Assembly (NCBI RefSeq): GCF_026745355.1
Contig: NC_079208.1
Coordinates: 49,646,845 to 49,710,844 of the forward strand
Length of the DNA: 64,000 nucleotides
Direction of reading: 5' to 3'
Origin: Beta vulgaris subsp. vulgaris
Lineage: Eukaryota; Streptophyta; Magnoliopsida; Caryophyllales; Amaranthaceae
Shown here: positions 22,536-32,946 of the stretch, in pieces
Layout: every line of letters begins with the position of its first letter
How positions within the stretch are numbered: position 1 is the stretch's first letter
The notes under the pieces: model-generated
Databases searched by the model: none
Told to the model about the DNA's origin: nothing
Seen by the model: only the letters and a program-made list of their open reading frames with translations
Made by a program: the position numbers and the translations under genes

Positions 22536-23843
22536 CTATTCCTATTTGAAAATTACATCTAAAATAGATTTGTAGATAAAAAGATTAATTTTAGATATAT
22601 ATACACATGCACACTTCAATTTCTTTAATTCTCTAATGCAACATGTTGAATTTCATAACTTGAACATTCAAATTTATAATTGTACACAAGCATAAGTTTT
22701 GAAGAGCTATTAGTATAAATATACATTCGAAATAATCCAACAACATGTAACACTAGATTTTTTTGCACGCGATGCGTGCTTGAATTTTTTTTCTAAATAG
22801 AAACTCGATTTTCTTCGGCATAAGAGTCGAAATTTGAACATTAGACATGTGAACTATAATTGTTTTTAGTTGCAAAATTTGATTGGTTTAGTTTCTGTCA
22901 CTTAAGTCTCTCACCATTCTTTTTGTTTTTTTTTTTAACTTTTGAAAGTTAAATTCTATGAACAAAATAGAAATTTTATTGAATTTATTTATGATTTCTA
23001 ATATTATAATTTTTTAGTTGATTTTTGAATTAAGTACAGTACTTCATAAATTGTAAAGAAAGTGGACATTTTGATTTCAAGTCAATTTTTTCATAGGTTG
23101 TAGTTTTTGAGTGATTATTATAATTATATTTTTGGTATTTTTGTTTGATGACCCCTTTGATTTTTAAGTAAATTTGTAATTAAGAATGGGAAGGGGGTAA
23201 CATAGTCTCTTCATTAGGGGACACCATAGTTCCCCCCTTCCCTTATATAATAGAAATATGTTGTACTTTAATTCTTGAATGATATTTACATAAACCTTTT
23301 TACCTTGATAATTAATCGCTAGTATATAATTGGGAAAAAGATAGGTCCAAATATACGTAAAAGTTTTATTATATATATAGGAAACACTATAAAAAAAAAG
23401 TAAATAATTTTTTTCCTTGTCTAACTTCTAACTGATTTCACTACAAATACACCTCTGTTTTTTTTTTTATCATGGCCCACCATTAATTGTGAATGATTCT
23501 TGAGAACAATGATTTGTAAGTAAATTTTTGCAAATGTTTTGTATGTATTGAAGTTCTAAGTTAGTAGTTTTAGTTTGTATGTTAATTTTAATTACTTTTA
23601 ATAAAGTTTCCTAATTATTTTATATTGTTGATTTTTTATAACGTGATTTTCTCAATTGTATGAGTGATTTGTAAAGTTTCTTCTTTTAAGTGACTTGTGA
23701 GTGAGTGAGTGTTGTAAGTTAATTTTTGGTAGTTTTCTTTGAGTGTCGATTTTGATTTTGACATTCCTTTTGTAATTTAGAAAGGAAAGGGGGGTAAAAT
23801 AGGCATTTCAAAAGAGGACGCCATTGCTCCCCCTTCCCTTATA
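22536..23843. other. AT-rich intergenic DNA with a diverged repeat pair
   Basis: No gene is visible. Two related stretches, near 23130-23275 and 23725-23843, share GGGGGGTAA..ATAG, AGGGGACACCATAG/AGAGGACGCCATTG and CCCCCTTCCCTTATA. The second copy is interrupted at its end by the mariner-like element, and its remainder (TATAATAGAGATAGATAG) continues at 28541. Confidence 0.6.
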
Positions 23844-24280
23844 CTTCCTCCGTTTCACAATACATGCACCATTTCTCATGGGCACACAAACCAAGGGTGC
23901 GGAGAAAGAGTGTTATATTTGCAATTTAAACCCATGTGATTATATTGTAAAGGATGTGATCAATTGTTTAGATATTGCACATAGTGTAATGGTGGGGTCC
24001 TGCTTTCTCACATTCACGTGAAATGTAAAGGGAAATGAGAGAAAAATTTTGTTTCCCTCCAAAATTTTGTGAATCCTGCCAAAATTTAAACCCAACATAA
24101 TGGTGCCAAAATTTCAAATTTCATTGATTTCAGAAGTTTTAAAAATTACATTAGCTCAAACTTAACTATAAAAGCATGTCAACTTTACATTTCGAACTTT
24201 AGAAGCAACCAAAGTCAATTTCTTCACACAGCACACACAACACAAACTTCACAATAATAACACACTCCACACACTCCATT

Positions 24281-25809
24281 ATGGTTGATCTAGAGGGAGA
24301 AAGTTGGGCTTCACAGGTTGAAGATGATGATGGTCACTTTAATGTAGAGGAGTTGTTGTCTTTAGAGTCTCTCTCCTACCTCTATGAAGAAGAAGACCCT
24401 TCAACTGTTTGGTATTACACACCTGAGGAAGAAAACACAATGCAACCAAATGAAGAAGAAGAAGAATCAAGGAACAAGTCTAATAATGAAGGCAACGCTA
24501 ATGCAAATGATGTTATAGAACTGAACAAAAGGCCCATGTTATCAAACAAACAAAGACAGAAATTGGTAACCTTTTTGCTAAGTCAAGCAACAAATCTCAA
24601 GGTACCCAGAGGTTTGTTCAACAAAACTGCTGCTGAATATGGAGTGAATAGGTCCACAATTTACAGAATATGGAAAGATGCAAAGAGGCAAATGACATCC
24701 AGTGGAATCATTAATGTGAAACACAAAAAAAAGGCAGATCTGGGAGGAAGTTTATTGATGTCAACCTGGACACACTTAAAGCAATTCCAAAAAAGCACAG
24801 AACCACATTGAGATCTTTTGCAGAGGTTTTGCAAGTTAGTCCTTCCACCATTTATAGGTGGGTGAAAAGGGGAATATTAAGGCCACACACAAATTCAATC
24901 AAACCAAAACTCACTGAAGCACACAAAGTAAAGAGATTAACTTGGGTGTTATCTCTCAGTATTCCAAAAACAGTGACTGAGCTATCTAAGTTTCAAAATA
25001 TGAGCAACATGATTCATATAGATGAGAAATGGTTCTATATGAGCCATGTTACTCAGAGATACTACCTGTTGGCTGATGAGGAAGATCCGTATAGATCATG
25101 TCAGAGTAAAAAATGGGTTAACAAAGTAATGTTCATGGGAGGGATAGGAAGACCATTGTTTTCCACTGGTGGTGTATGTTGGGGATGGAAAAATAGGCAT
25201 ATATGCATTCACTGAAGATGTTGCGGCACAAAGGACAAGTGTAAACAGAGACAGAGGGACTGTGGAAACCAAGGCTATACAAAGCATCACTAAGGAAGTC
25301 ATCAGACAAAAGATTATCACTGAACTCATCCCAGCCATCAAAGCCAAATGGCCTACTTTTGCAACAAAAACAATTTGGATCCAACAAGACAATGCAAGGC
25401 TACATATGATGCACAATTTTTAGAGGCTGCAAACAGTGATGGGTTTGATATGCATTTAATTTGTCAGCCAGCACAGTCACCTGATCTTAACTTACTTGAT
25501 TTGGGATTCTTTAGAGCCATTCAATCACTTCAATACAAGGCATTCCCTACAAATGTGGATGAACTTGTAAAATCAGTGAAGGAAGCTTATGATGCTTATG
25601 ACCCAAGGATGATCAATTACACATGGGTTCAATTACAATTGGTTATGTTAGAGATTTTAAAGTGCAAAGGAGGCAACGACTACAAAAATCCCCACATTGG
25701 GAAGGCAAAGCTAGATAGACAAGGTAAGTTGCCTTACACAATAGAAATTCCAGATGAGGTTGTGACAGGAGCAGTGGAACATCTTTTGGAAGGTGAAGTT
25801 GTAGTATAA
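24281..25809 (+). pseudogene. Mariner-like transposase (plant DD39D type), frameshifted
   Basis: The frame opens at ATG 24281 and runs through an acidic leader into a DNA-binding region with ELNKRPMLSNKQRQKLVTFL and YGVNRSTIYRIWKDAK, the plant mariner helix-turn-helix block; a second helix-turn-helix follows (FAEVLQVSPSTIYRWVKRG). Catalytic motifs are MIHIDEKWFY (Asp codon 25021-25023), WIQQDNARLH (Asp 25388-25390) and QSPDLNLLDLGFF (third Asp), the plant DD39D pattern; all three aspartates are present. The frame changes at least three times: at the A-run near 24725-24732, near 25165-25185, and near 25395-25420. It is therefore a recently broken gene. It would cut and paste mariner DNA at TA sites. 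Confidence 0.93.
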
Positions 25810-25849
25810 CATGCGGCAACTTAGAATGGAGGATTTTTTGGGAGGATGG

Positions 25850-26130
25850 ATAATGGTTAGTAAGTTTTTGTAAAGTGCAAAATTACGTAGGCAAGTTTTT
25901 GTAAAGATAATAGAAGTGGAACATCCAAAAGGTTAGTAAGTTTTTGTAAAGTTAAATGTTAAAAACATATTGTAAGGATGTTTTGTAAAGTGGATTGAAA
26001 AGAAAAACCACATGTTAGCAAGTTTTTGTAGAGTCAATTGAAATGAAAAAAACAGAATGTTAGGAACTTTTTTGTAATTATTTAAAGTGCATGAAGAAAT
26101 ATGATGTTTGCAAGTCTTTTTGTAATTATG
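25850..26130. repeat. Short direct repeats downstream of the mariner transposase
   Basis: Several imperfect copies of AAGTTTTTGTAAAGT, each preceded by GTTAG or GTTAGCA, follow the transposase stop at irregular spacing of about 40-80 bp. They may be transcript-end or protein-binding repeats of the element; the sequence alone does not decide. Confidence 0.6.
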
Positions 26131-26890
26131 TAAAATGCATGAAAAAACATGAAGCAAGTAAAAACTAGATGGCTTTTGAGATGGCTTTTGAAAAGGCTCA
26201 GATTCAGCATATGTCATCATTTGACTAATCCTCTCAAGTAATCAATTTTTCAGCATACATACAACCACAAACCTTTACTCATCTGCACAAGAGTCAGTAC
26301 ATGTAGAGGAGGTCAACATTAGATGATGAGAACAATCATGAACATCCAAGGAAGTTGGTTAAATGGTATAAGACCTCGTAGATTCATCACTGAGGCTAAC
26401 ATAAGATTACTAGCCTCTCATCTTCCCAATTTATCATCATTAATACCAACCAATGGATGAACAATTATAGACACACACCATGCTTACCTACAACTCTAAA
26501 TGGCCAACCAAGGTAACTATGAGTCAAAGGTCAGGGTTATACTACCAACGAACTGACTTTCATCATTGAGGATTATACAATACCACATGTCCATCCCATT
26601 AACATACACAACAAACCAAATCAGTTAATAAACACCCACCACATTTCATCAATTCCAATAAACAATTATTTCAATGGGCAGCCAACTAACATAAGCAATT
26701 AGTAACAATCACTGAACCAAGTACCACATTTAGCCAGCAAATGCAACAAATGAGGAGGCAATGCAACAAAGTTAACATAAGGGTAAGAAACTCATCTGGA
26801 TTCCAGTAACACAACTGGAGTAAGTTACAGCAAAAAAAAATCAACCAAGAGGGTCATGAGGGGATTGAGTTTCATCAAATCAAAGCCTTC
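26131..26890. other. Non-coding middle of the mariner-like element
   Basis: AT-rich DNA between the two facing reading frames. I see no gene, hairpin array or tandem repeat here. Confidence 0.5.
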
Positions 26891-26898
26891 ATCTTGGC

Positions 26899-27115
26899 TT
26901 GGATTCTTATTATGGAATCCTCAATAAGTTTCTTGTATGAAGAATACGACCACGAATACGAGAAGTTGAAACACCAATTTTTTCAGGAGGAGTATTGGGA
27001 ATGCATGGATTCTGATTATGGGAATCACCCAATAAGTCTCTTGTATGAAGAATATGACCACGAATACGAGAAGTTGAAGCACCAATTTTATCAGGAGGAG
27101 TATCAGGAACCTCTA
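26899..27115. repeat. 108-bp tandem duplication within the second mariner reading frame
   Basis: Two copies, about 108 bp apart, share TGGATTCT.ATTATGG.AATC, CTTGTATGAAGAATA and GACCACGAATACGAGAAGTT. A period divisible by three keeps the minus-strand frame open and gives a repeated peptide with STSRIRG and ILHTR; the plus-strand frame is also open through it. Confidence 0.85.
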
Positions 27116-27416
27116 AAGGTTGTGCAATATCATAAGCAATTGGAGTTACAGGTATACAATCCTCTTCTTCATCAGATACAGAGGATTTAGTGGTCTGTGA
27201 GGAAGACAATGCATGGTATGCATCCAATTTTGTAACAAGTCCATTGTAACTAACATCATCAAGGTCATCTTCTTCATAGTTATCAGAGTAACAAGGCAAG
27301 TCCTCGCAAAATGCATCTTCATCACCTTCACATGTATAAGCCTTCTTTTGTTTCTTGTTCATCCTTGCAACCCACTCTTCATCACTCTCATATGTATAAT
27401 CCGACCTGTGTACCTG
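26910..27416 (-). CDS. Acidic reading frame of unknown function in the mariner-like element
   Basis: About 168 codons are open on the minus strand to a stop at 26910. A good acceptor (TTTCAG followed by GTACACAGG) sits at 27417, so the stretch may be a last exon, with a 5' exon in the leader-like region toward 28260. It begins VHRSDYTYESDEEWVARMNK, has several acidic runs (DEDAFCEDL, YEEDDLDD, SDEEEDC) and ends with two copies of a 36-residue repeat containing PPEKIGVSTSRIRGRILHTR. No domain is recognised. It faces the transposase gene. It could be an element-encoded accessory protein, a captured host exon or a chance frame; a shorter plus-strand frame overlaps the repeat. Confidence 0.45.
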   Translation of the reverse strand, partial: QVHRSDYTYESDEEWVARMNKKQKKAYTCEGDEDAFCEDLPCYSDNYEEDDLDDVSYNGLVTKLDAYHALSSSQTTKSSVSDEEEDCIPVTPIAYDIAQPLEVPDTPPDKIGASTSRIRGHILHTRDLLGDSHNQNPCIPNTPPEKIGVSTSRIRGRILHTRNLLRIP

Positions 27417-28082
27417 AAATCCCAAAATCACGGCTCCAAATTACGAACACAAAATCAGAAAGCAATAGTACAACCAGGGGTAAAAGATCAAAATAAAGCA
27501 CCAAAATGTTGCTATTCCATCTTGAGAAGTTGCTAAGACTTTTTTTGGCTAAAGAAAAAAAAATAAGAATCCAAGCCATGATACTGAACACATCACAAAA
27601 TAAAGTATGTATACCAAGTAAAGTATGTAAAGTATGGGGTTTGACAAAATCATCAACCATGGCACGAGATTTGACAAAATCCCATCACAAAATCAGCAAC
27701 AAATGCCAAATCATAACAAAACCTGGTTCAAAATTTTGACAAAACATGAATTATTTCTAGTGTGGGGTTTGACACCTGCACTTGAGTAATTTAAAAAAAT
27801 GAGATCTTAAATCACACCCATGAATTATTAGGAAAGAAGATTTTGCTGTCATTATTCTTTACCAATTGCAAGGGACGACATGCAATTGGAGATGTGCTTT
27901 GATTTGGGATATTGTGTAGCTACCAGATTTGCTAATTATATCCACGATATTAGACAAAGAAAATAGGGCTCTAAATTGAAAGAAGATAAACCGGGTCCGA
28001 AATTGAAACAAAAAAAACAAAGCACATGAATTTACACGTATTTTCCCACAACATTCAGATCTGAACTCACACAAACAAAAAT

Positions 28083-28330
28083 ATTCCAAAAATCGTAGAT
28101 ATAAAGCGTAATAGAAAAGTACCTCAACATAACAAAAATCGTAGGACAAGGAGAAACTCGAAATTACTGCCCAGATTTGCTGTAAAGGAGGGGGAAATAA
28201 AATTTCCAAAATTGCAGCTATGAAGTCTCAATAGAAAAATGGCGAGATGAGAGAGATTAGGGTTCATTCCAAAGAACAATGGTAGAACAGGAAAGAGAAA
28301 AGTGAGAGAAGAGGATGACGTTTAGAATTT
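28083..28330 (-). promoter_or_regulatory. Leader-like region for a leftward transcript of the mariner-like element
   Basis: On the minus strand this is a pyrimidine-rich stretch (CTCTTCTCTCACTTTTCTC, CCCTAATCTCTCTCATCTCG) typical of plant 5' untranslated DNA, followed by a donor-like GAGGTACTT near 28123. The position just inside the right terminus suits a promoter for the leftward reading frame. No TATA box is assigned. Confidence 0.35.
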
Positions 28331-28467
28331 TCTAGACCAAAGGCAAAATTTGGAGGGAGTGATTAATTAATTAAAGCATTAATTATGAGTGGGTGGGAAA
28401 TTAATTGGGTAGTTGAGTTTCTTAAGTATGGGCATAAAGGTCTTTTCAAACAAAAAAAAATTACCAA

Positions 28468-28540
28468 ATAAGAAAATGGTGCATGTATTGTGAAACATCC
28501 AAATAAGGAAAATGGTGCATGTATTGTGAAACGGAGGAAG
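28468..28540. repeat. Duplicated right terminus of the mariner-like element
   Basis: The word AAAATGGTGCATGTATTGTG followed by AAAC occurs twice, 36 bp apart; only the outer copy continues into ACGGAGGAAG. The left end has a single copy. A repeated terminal binding site at one end would make the element asymmetric. Confidence 0.85.
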
Positions 28541-29059
28541 TATAATAGAGATAGATAGAATAATATTTTTATCCTAAAATAATATAAAGCACATCAAAGC
28601 TAATAATAAATGATTTATGTTACAACTTAAGGTATTTAGGATATAATTAATCGATTATATAATTTTCTGAAGTTTTATTTTCACTTACAAGTAGCAAATC
28701 ATAATACGTTTCATTGCCAAATTTTAGTTTTTCCGAAAATGGTGTTTTTTTCAAGTGTTGAAAAACTTGGATGTCCGTTGTTCAAACATTTGATATCTTG
28801 ATCCGAATGATATTGACATTCCAAAATTCCCAAAATGTGGATAGGATCAGTAAAAACTGTTCTGGTCATGGTTTTGATTGTTTAGACATATTTTATTTTA
28901 CGGTTATTTCACCAAATACCCCCGACAAATCAAAAAATTCACAATATACCCTCAATGTTTCAGAAATGCACCGTATACCCTTGAGTTTTCGAAAACGTGC
29001 ACCAGATACCCTTTTGCCTAACTGCCGTTAACCCACAGTTAGCTTTATTTACAATTTTG

Positions 29060-29150
29060 CCATCATTAACCCTAATCCTAATTAAACCTAACCTAAGCTA
29101 ACCCTAATCCTACCCCTAAACCCTCCCCTTACCCTAACCCTACCCCTTGC
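29060..29150. repeat. Telomere-like CCCTAA tract, left arm of the MULE
   Basis: The tract repeats TAACCCTAATCC, CCTAAACCCTCC and TTACCCTAACCC, degenerate forms of the plant telomere unit CCCTAAA. A matching GGGTTAG tract in inverted orientation lies at 30000-30070, so the tract belongs to the inverted repeat of the element. Confidence 0.75.
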
Positions 29151-29349
29151 AGCCCCCACCCCCACCCCCTCCCCTCCACCACCCCAGCCTCAACCCCTCC
29201 CTCTCCCCCACCGTCGATGTTTGGCCGGCCTCCCCCACCCCCACCGCACCGACGGTGCGCGTGCCGGCCACCCCCTCCCCTCCCTGCGCGTCTGTTCGCC
29301 ACCCCTCACCCTCCTTCGAACACAAAACCCCACCACTCCCCTCCCTTCC

Positions 29350-29690
29350 CCCCGCCGCAGCCCCCACCCCTCCCCCTCCCTCTGCCGCAACCTCCACCCC
29401 TCCCCTCCCTCTACCGCAACCCCCACCCCCTCCCCCTCCCTCTGCCGCAACCTCCACCCCTCCCCTCCCTCTACCGCAACCCCACCCTCTCCCCTCCCTC
29501 TGCCGCAACCCCCACCCCCTCCCCCTCCCTCTGCCGCAACCTCCACCCCTCCCCCTCCCTCTACCGCAACCCCCACCCTCTCCCCCTCCCTCTGCCGCAA
29601 CCCCCACCCCCTCCCCTCTCTGTTTTCGTCGCGTAACTCCCACCCCCTCCCCCTCCCTCGCCGCAACCCCCACCCTCTCCCCTCTCTGTT
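29350..29690. repeat. C-rich minisatellite inside the MULE (proline-rich frames)
   Basis: About nine imperfect copies of a ~30-bp unit based on CCCTCCCTCTGCCGCAACC with a CCCACCCC linker. Unit length varies by one or two bases, so all plus-strand frames read through as Pro/Leu/Ala-rich peptides (PPPPSAAT, PLPLPQPHPLP). Long open frames here are a by-product of composition; I do not call a gene. Confidence 0.85.
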
Positions 29691-29999
29691 TTCATTGCGC
29701 AAATCCCCCGTTTGTTTTGTCGCGGAAACCCCCCCTGCTCGAAATCACCACGCACCACGCACTTCTGTTCGCCGGAGCTGCGCGTCGCACTCGCTTTCTC
29801 TCTCCTCTGTTCGTGGTTGAAATCTGATTAGGGTCGGACGCGCAGGGGGTGGTCGACGATGCGTCGGTGGGGGTGGGGGAGGCCGACAAAAGTAGCCGCG
29901 GTGGGGGTGGGGGAGGCCGGCACACACATCGGCGGTGGGGAGGGGGAGGGAGTGCTGGGGTGGAGGTTGGGCCTGGGGGTGGAGGGTGGGGGCTGGGTA

Positions 30000-30070
30000 G
30001 GTTAGGGTTTGGGGTGAGGGTTTAGGTTTAAGGGTTAGATTAGGGTTAGGGTTAGATTAGAATTAGGGTT
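30000..30070. repeat. Telomere-like TTAGGG tract, right arm of the MULE
   Basis: The words AGGTTAGGGTTTGGGG, TTAGGGTTAGGGTTAGA and similar give a degenerate TTTAGGG array, inverted relative to 29060-29150. Confidence 0.75.
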
Positions 30071-30252
30071 TAGGATTAATAATGGCAAAATCGTAAATAA
30101 AGCTAACGGAGAAATAACGGACGTTAAAAAAAGGGTATTTGGTGCGCAAAAATGAAATGTCAGGGGTATATGGTGAATTGTTGAAACATTGAGGGTATAT
30201 TGTGAAATTTTTGATTTGTCAGGGGTATTTGGTGAAATAACCGTTTATTTTA

Positions 30253-32620
30253 TTTTTATTTTTTTTCACTTTGTATTTTTAGTCTTATAATCATATTTTT
30301 ATTTAATCTTTGAAAAAATAGATATTGATAATATAACAATATTGTTTTGGTATATTATCTAGAAAAAAAATAGATAAAATATATTAAAATTAAGTTTTAT
30401 ATAAAAAAACAAAAAAGAAAATATGTCCAACTGGACCAAAAAATAAATAATTTTAAAAAACATGGACCAAAGATCGGTCTATTTTTCATTTCGATTGAAA
30501 GATGAATACCCCCAATTTGGCATGGCCACAGTTCGGGATTGACTAGTTCAAATGCTAGATCGGTTCAACGAGGGAAGATCGGAAGAACCTGAACTGGTCT
30601 AGATAGTTGATCGGCCAGTGGACCAAACCAGTTCAGGCTAGGAAATGGCAATATTAAATCGGATCACAAGCCTTCACTGCGGGTTAATGATTGTTCAGTT
30701 CAGGCCATCCTACCGTTTTATAATTCAAGCCCTAATCCTCAATCTTCCACAAATCAAATAACAACAACAAATATTTTTACAAATCAAAATTTCACAAGAC
30801 TAACCCGATTTTTGCAGATTTACACAATTCAAAAATTTTATGTCAAATCCAATAGGTTCGTCTTTTGCTTTTTTGCTAGATGACAAATTGAAAACATGCA
30901 AAAAAAACCATTCACTTATCTAAAGATTCTAAACCTAAAATCACAGAACAACTAACAAAGTTCAAACACTTAAAATAATTCAAAAAAAATAACAAAATGA
31001 TTAGTAGAAACTAATTAAGTAAACAATTAAACATGAAAATTGAAAAAAAAAATACATTTGTAGAGAGACAAAGAAACATGAAAGAAGAAGAACTATTGAC
31101 GAGTTCGTAAAGATGACCACAAGAACAGGTGAAGGTTCTTCCATGGACGACCAAATCTGTTGTAGTGTTTTTCTTTTGACAAGCTGTTGTAGTTTTGCTG
31201 AAGATGGTGAACAGGTGATTAAATTGAAATTTGTTTCCTGCATATTTTAGATTTTAGGACTTCAAGAATTTAGGAATGAGCCTTGTGTCCTTATGACTAT
31301 ATCTTTAAATGGACCAAAATAACTGCCAGAACCACTAAACTACCATTTATACTTGATCCACCTAGATGTAGACCATGAATCCACAATTGTGAACTTTTGC
31401 GGTTGTTAAATAGGCGGCAAAGTAGACCTTGAATCCACAAGTTTATTTATTTTTAAAATATTTTTGCATAGTCCAAATTTTTGGTGTGTCATTGAGTATA
31501 TATTATTGAATTTATTTTTATTTTTTATATATATTTTTGCATAGTTTAAGCACGAGGGAGACACGTAGAGCTCCCAAAGAAATACAACTAATTTTATATT
31601 TTGAGCACACAATTAAATAATAAAGAACGAGGAAAACCAACTATTGAGGATAAATAAGAATATATAATTTTGGAATAAGAATATATAACAAATATTTAAT
31701 TACAATAAAAATTTACAATGACAAAGTAACAATTTACGATAAATAAGATTTCTAATAAATATTTTCTTTATAATGAGAATTTACAAGATCCAAATATGAA
31801 TATGCAATAAATAAGAATTTACAAATATGATAATTTCAGTACAGTAAGAATTTATAGTATCTAAATTATTTTCAATAAGAATTTCCAATACAAACTTAAA
31901 TGCTTACACAAATAAGAATTTACAATATACATGATTTACAAGAATAATAAAAATTTGTAGGTACTTCTTATAATTAACTTAATAAACTATTGGAAAACAC
32001 CCCCATTTGATGGGAGAGGACTTGGACTTATATTTGAAAATTACACTATAATTTAGCAATTATAGATAGCAATTATTTTCCTCTATTGTTTAGTAGATCT
32101 TAGTTTGTTTTCCTTATGGCAGTTACACATTTAAAACCTTTAATTATGTTGTAATTGTGGGGCTTTTAGTTGTGCAGCAGTTACTAAATAGAATGAAAAG
32201 TTGAGGGTGGTGTTTTAGCTTGTCACCATGGCCTAAGATGCTTTTGCGATGAGATATGCTGATGCCAAAAATGCATGTTATTTCTTGCTTCTGTTTTATT
32301 AATCCAATTCATAGGTCGTGATGGAAGTTGGCCAATATTTTGGACATGATTGTTTTGTTTGATTTGACATGGGTGTCGGTCCAATATCTTAGGATCCTTG
32401 GTCTCATAGTTGCTTGTGGTCTATTCCTAATCTTAGATGTATATAGATATGTTTTTCACATATAACCAAAAGGCTATTGTAAAATAGCTGGTTAGTGTCT
32501 TCGTATTTCAAATGAGAGGTTGCATACGAATCTTGACACATACATTTTTTGTTGATCACAATTTGTATCATTTGTTTTGAGGGGGTGACATGTGGCAGCT
32601 CGACATTTATTTGTCTTGGA
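30253..32620. other. AT-rich intergenic DNA, nothing recognised
   Basis: There is no convincing coding region, inverted-repeat pair or tandem array. Short frames here lack family motifs. A few repeated words (TTTTTGCATAG near 31463 and 31543, AAGAATTTACAAT-like words at 31800-31930) suggest old decayed repeats. Confidence 0.5.
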
Positions 32621-32621
32621 T

Positions 32622-32698
<77 letters not shown>
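32622..32698. repeat. (TA)n microsatellite
   Basis: Near-continuous AT/TA dinucleotides with a few single-base breaks. It directly abuts the left end of a partial inverted-repeat element copy beginning at 32702. Confidence 0.95.
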
Positions 32699-32701
32699 TA
32701 A

Positions 32702-32850
32702 GTGAGTTCATATGAGAATGCATACTTATATGAGAAATGATAATGAATTTTACACGCTATAACTCTAATGAACAAGTGATGTAACTCTAATGAAAAAGTG
32801 ATGTAACTCCAAAAAAACAGAAATAAGAAAAAAATATTTTGAATTTATAT
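32702..32850. mobile_element. Partial copy of a (TA)n-flanked inverted-repeat element
   Basis: It begins GTGAGTTCATATGAGAATGC and matches 32946-33056 almost base for base through ATGTAACTCTAATGAAAAAG. The right part of the element is missing; an AT-rich run begins after about 32845. Confidence 0.7.
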
Positions 32851-32896
32851 ATAATAATATAATATATTATATATAATAATATTAATATATATATAT

Positions 32897-32943
<47 letters not shown>
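32846..32943. repeat. (TA)n microsatellite with ATAAT interruptions
   Basis: AT dinucleotides with ATAATA breaks in the left half, then a pure (TA)n run. It lies between the partial and the complete copy of the same inverted-repeat element. Confidence 0.95.

Positions 32944-32945
<2 letters not shown>

Positions 32946-32946
<1 letters not shown>

Larger units (their letters stand above)
23844..28540 (+). mobile_element. Full-length plant mariner-like element (4.7 kb) with two facing reading frames
   Basis: The terminal inverted repeats are CTTCCTCCGTTTCACAATAC at the left and, inverted, the same word at the right; similarity continues through CATGCACCATTT. TA flanks both ends (23842-23843 and 28541-28542). 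A transposase gene runs rightward from 24281 to 25809. A second, acidic reading frame runs leftward at 26910-27416 with a leader-like region near the right end. Plant mariner-like elements of 3-5 kb are known and normally described with one gene, so the second frame is notable. The transposase is frameshifted, so this copy is probably not autonomous. Confidence 0.92.
28901..30243. mobile_element. Mutator-like element (MULE) with long inverted termini and GC-rich interior
   Basis: The ends CGGTTATTTCACCAAATACC and, inverted, the same word lie at the borders of a long inverted repeat of roughly 250 bp; the pairing continues through CAATATACCCTCAATGTTTC and ATAATGGC/GCCATCATT words. The 9-bp direct repeats TTTATTTTA (28892-28900 and 30244-30252) match the MULE duplication size. 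The interior, about 29150-29990, is strongly C-rich on the plus strand and unlike the AT-rich flanks. No transposase is present. The composition break suggests captured or expanded foreign DNA, as in Pack-MULEs. Confidence 0.85.

Noticed and set aside
29147..29827. Long proline-rich open frames on both strands
   Set aside because: They follow from a C-rich ~30-bp minisatellite that leaves several frames open at once; no domain, splice structure or conserved motif supports a gene.
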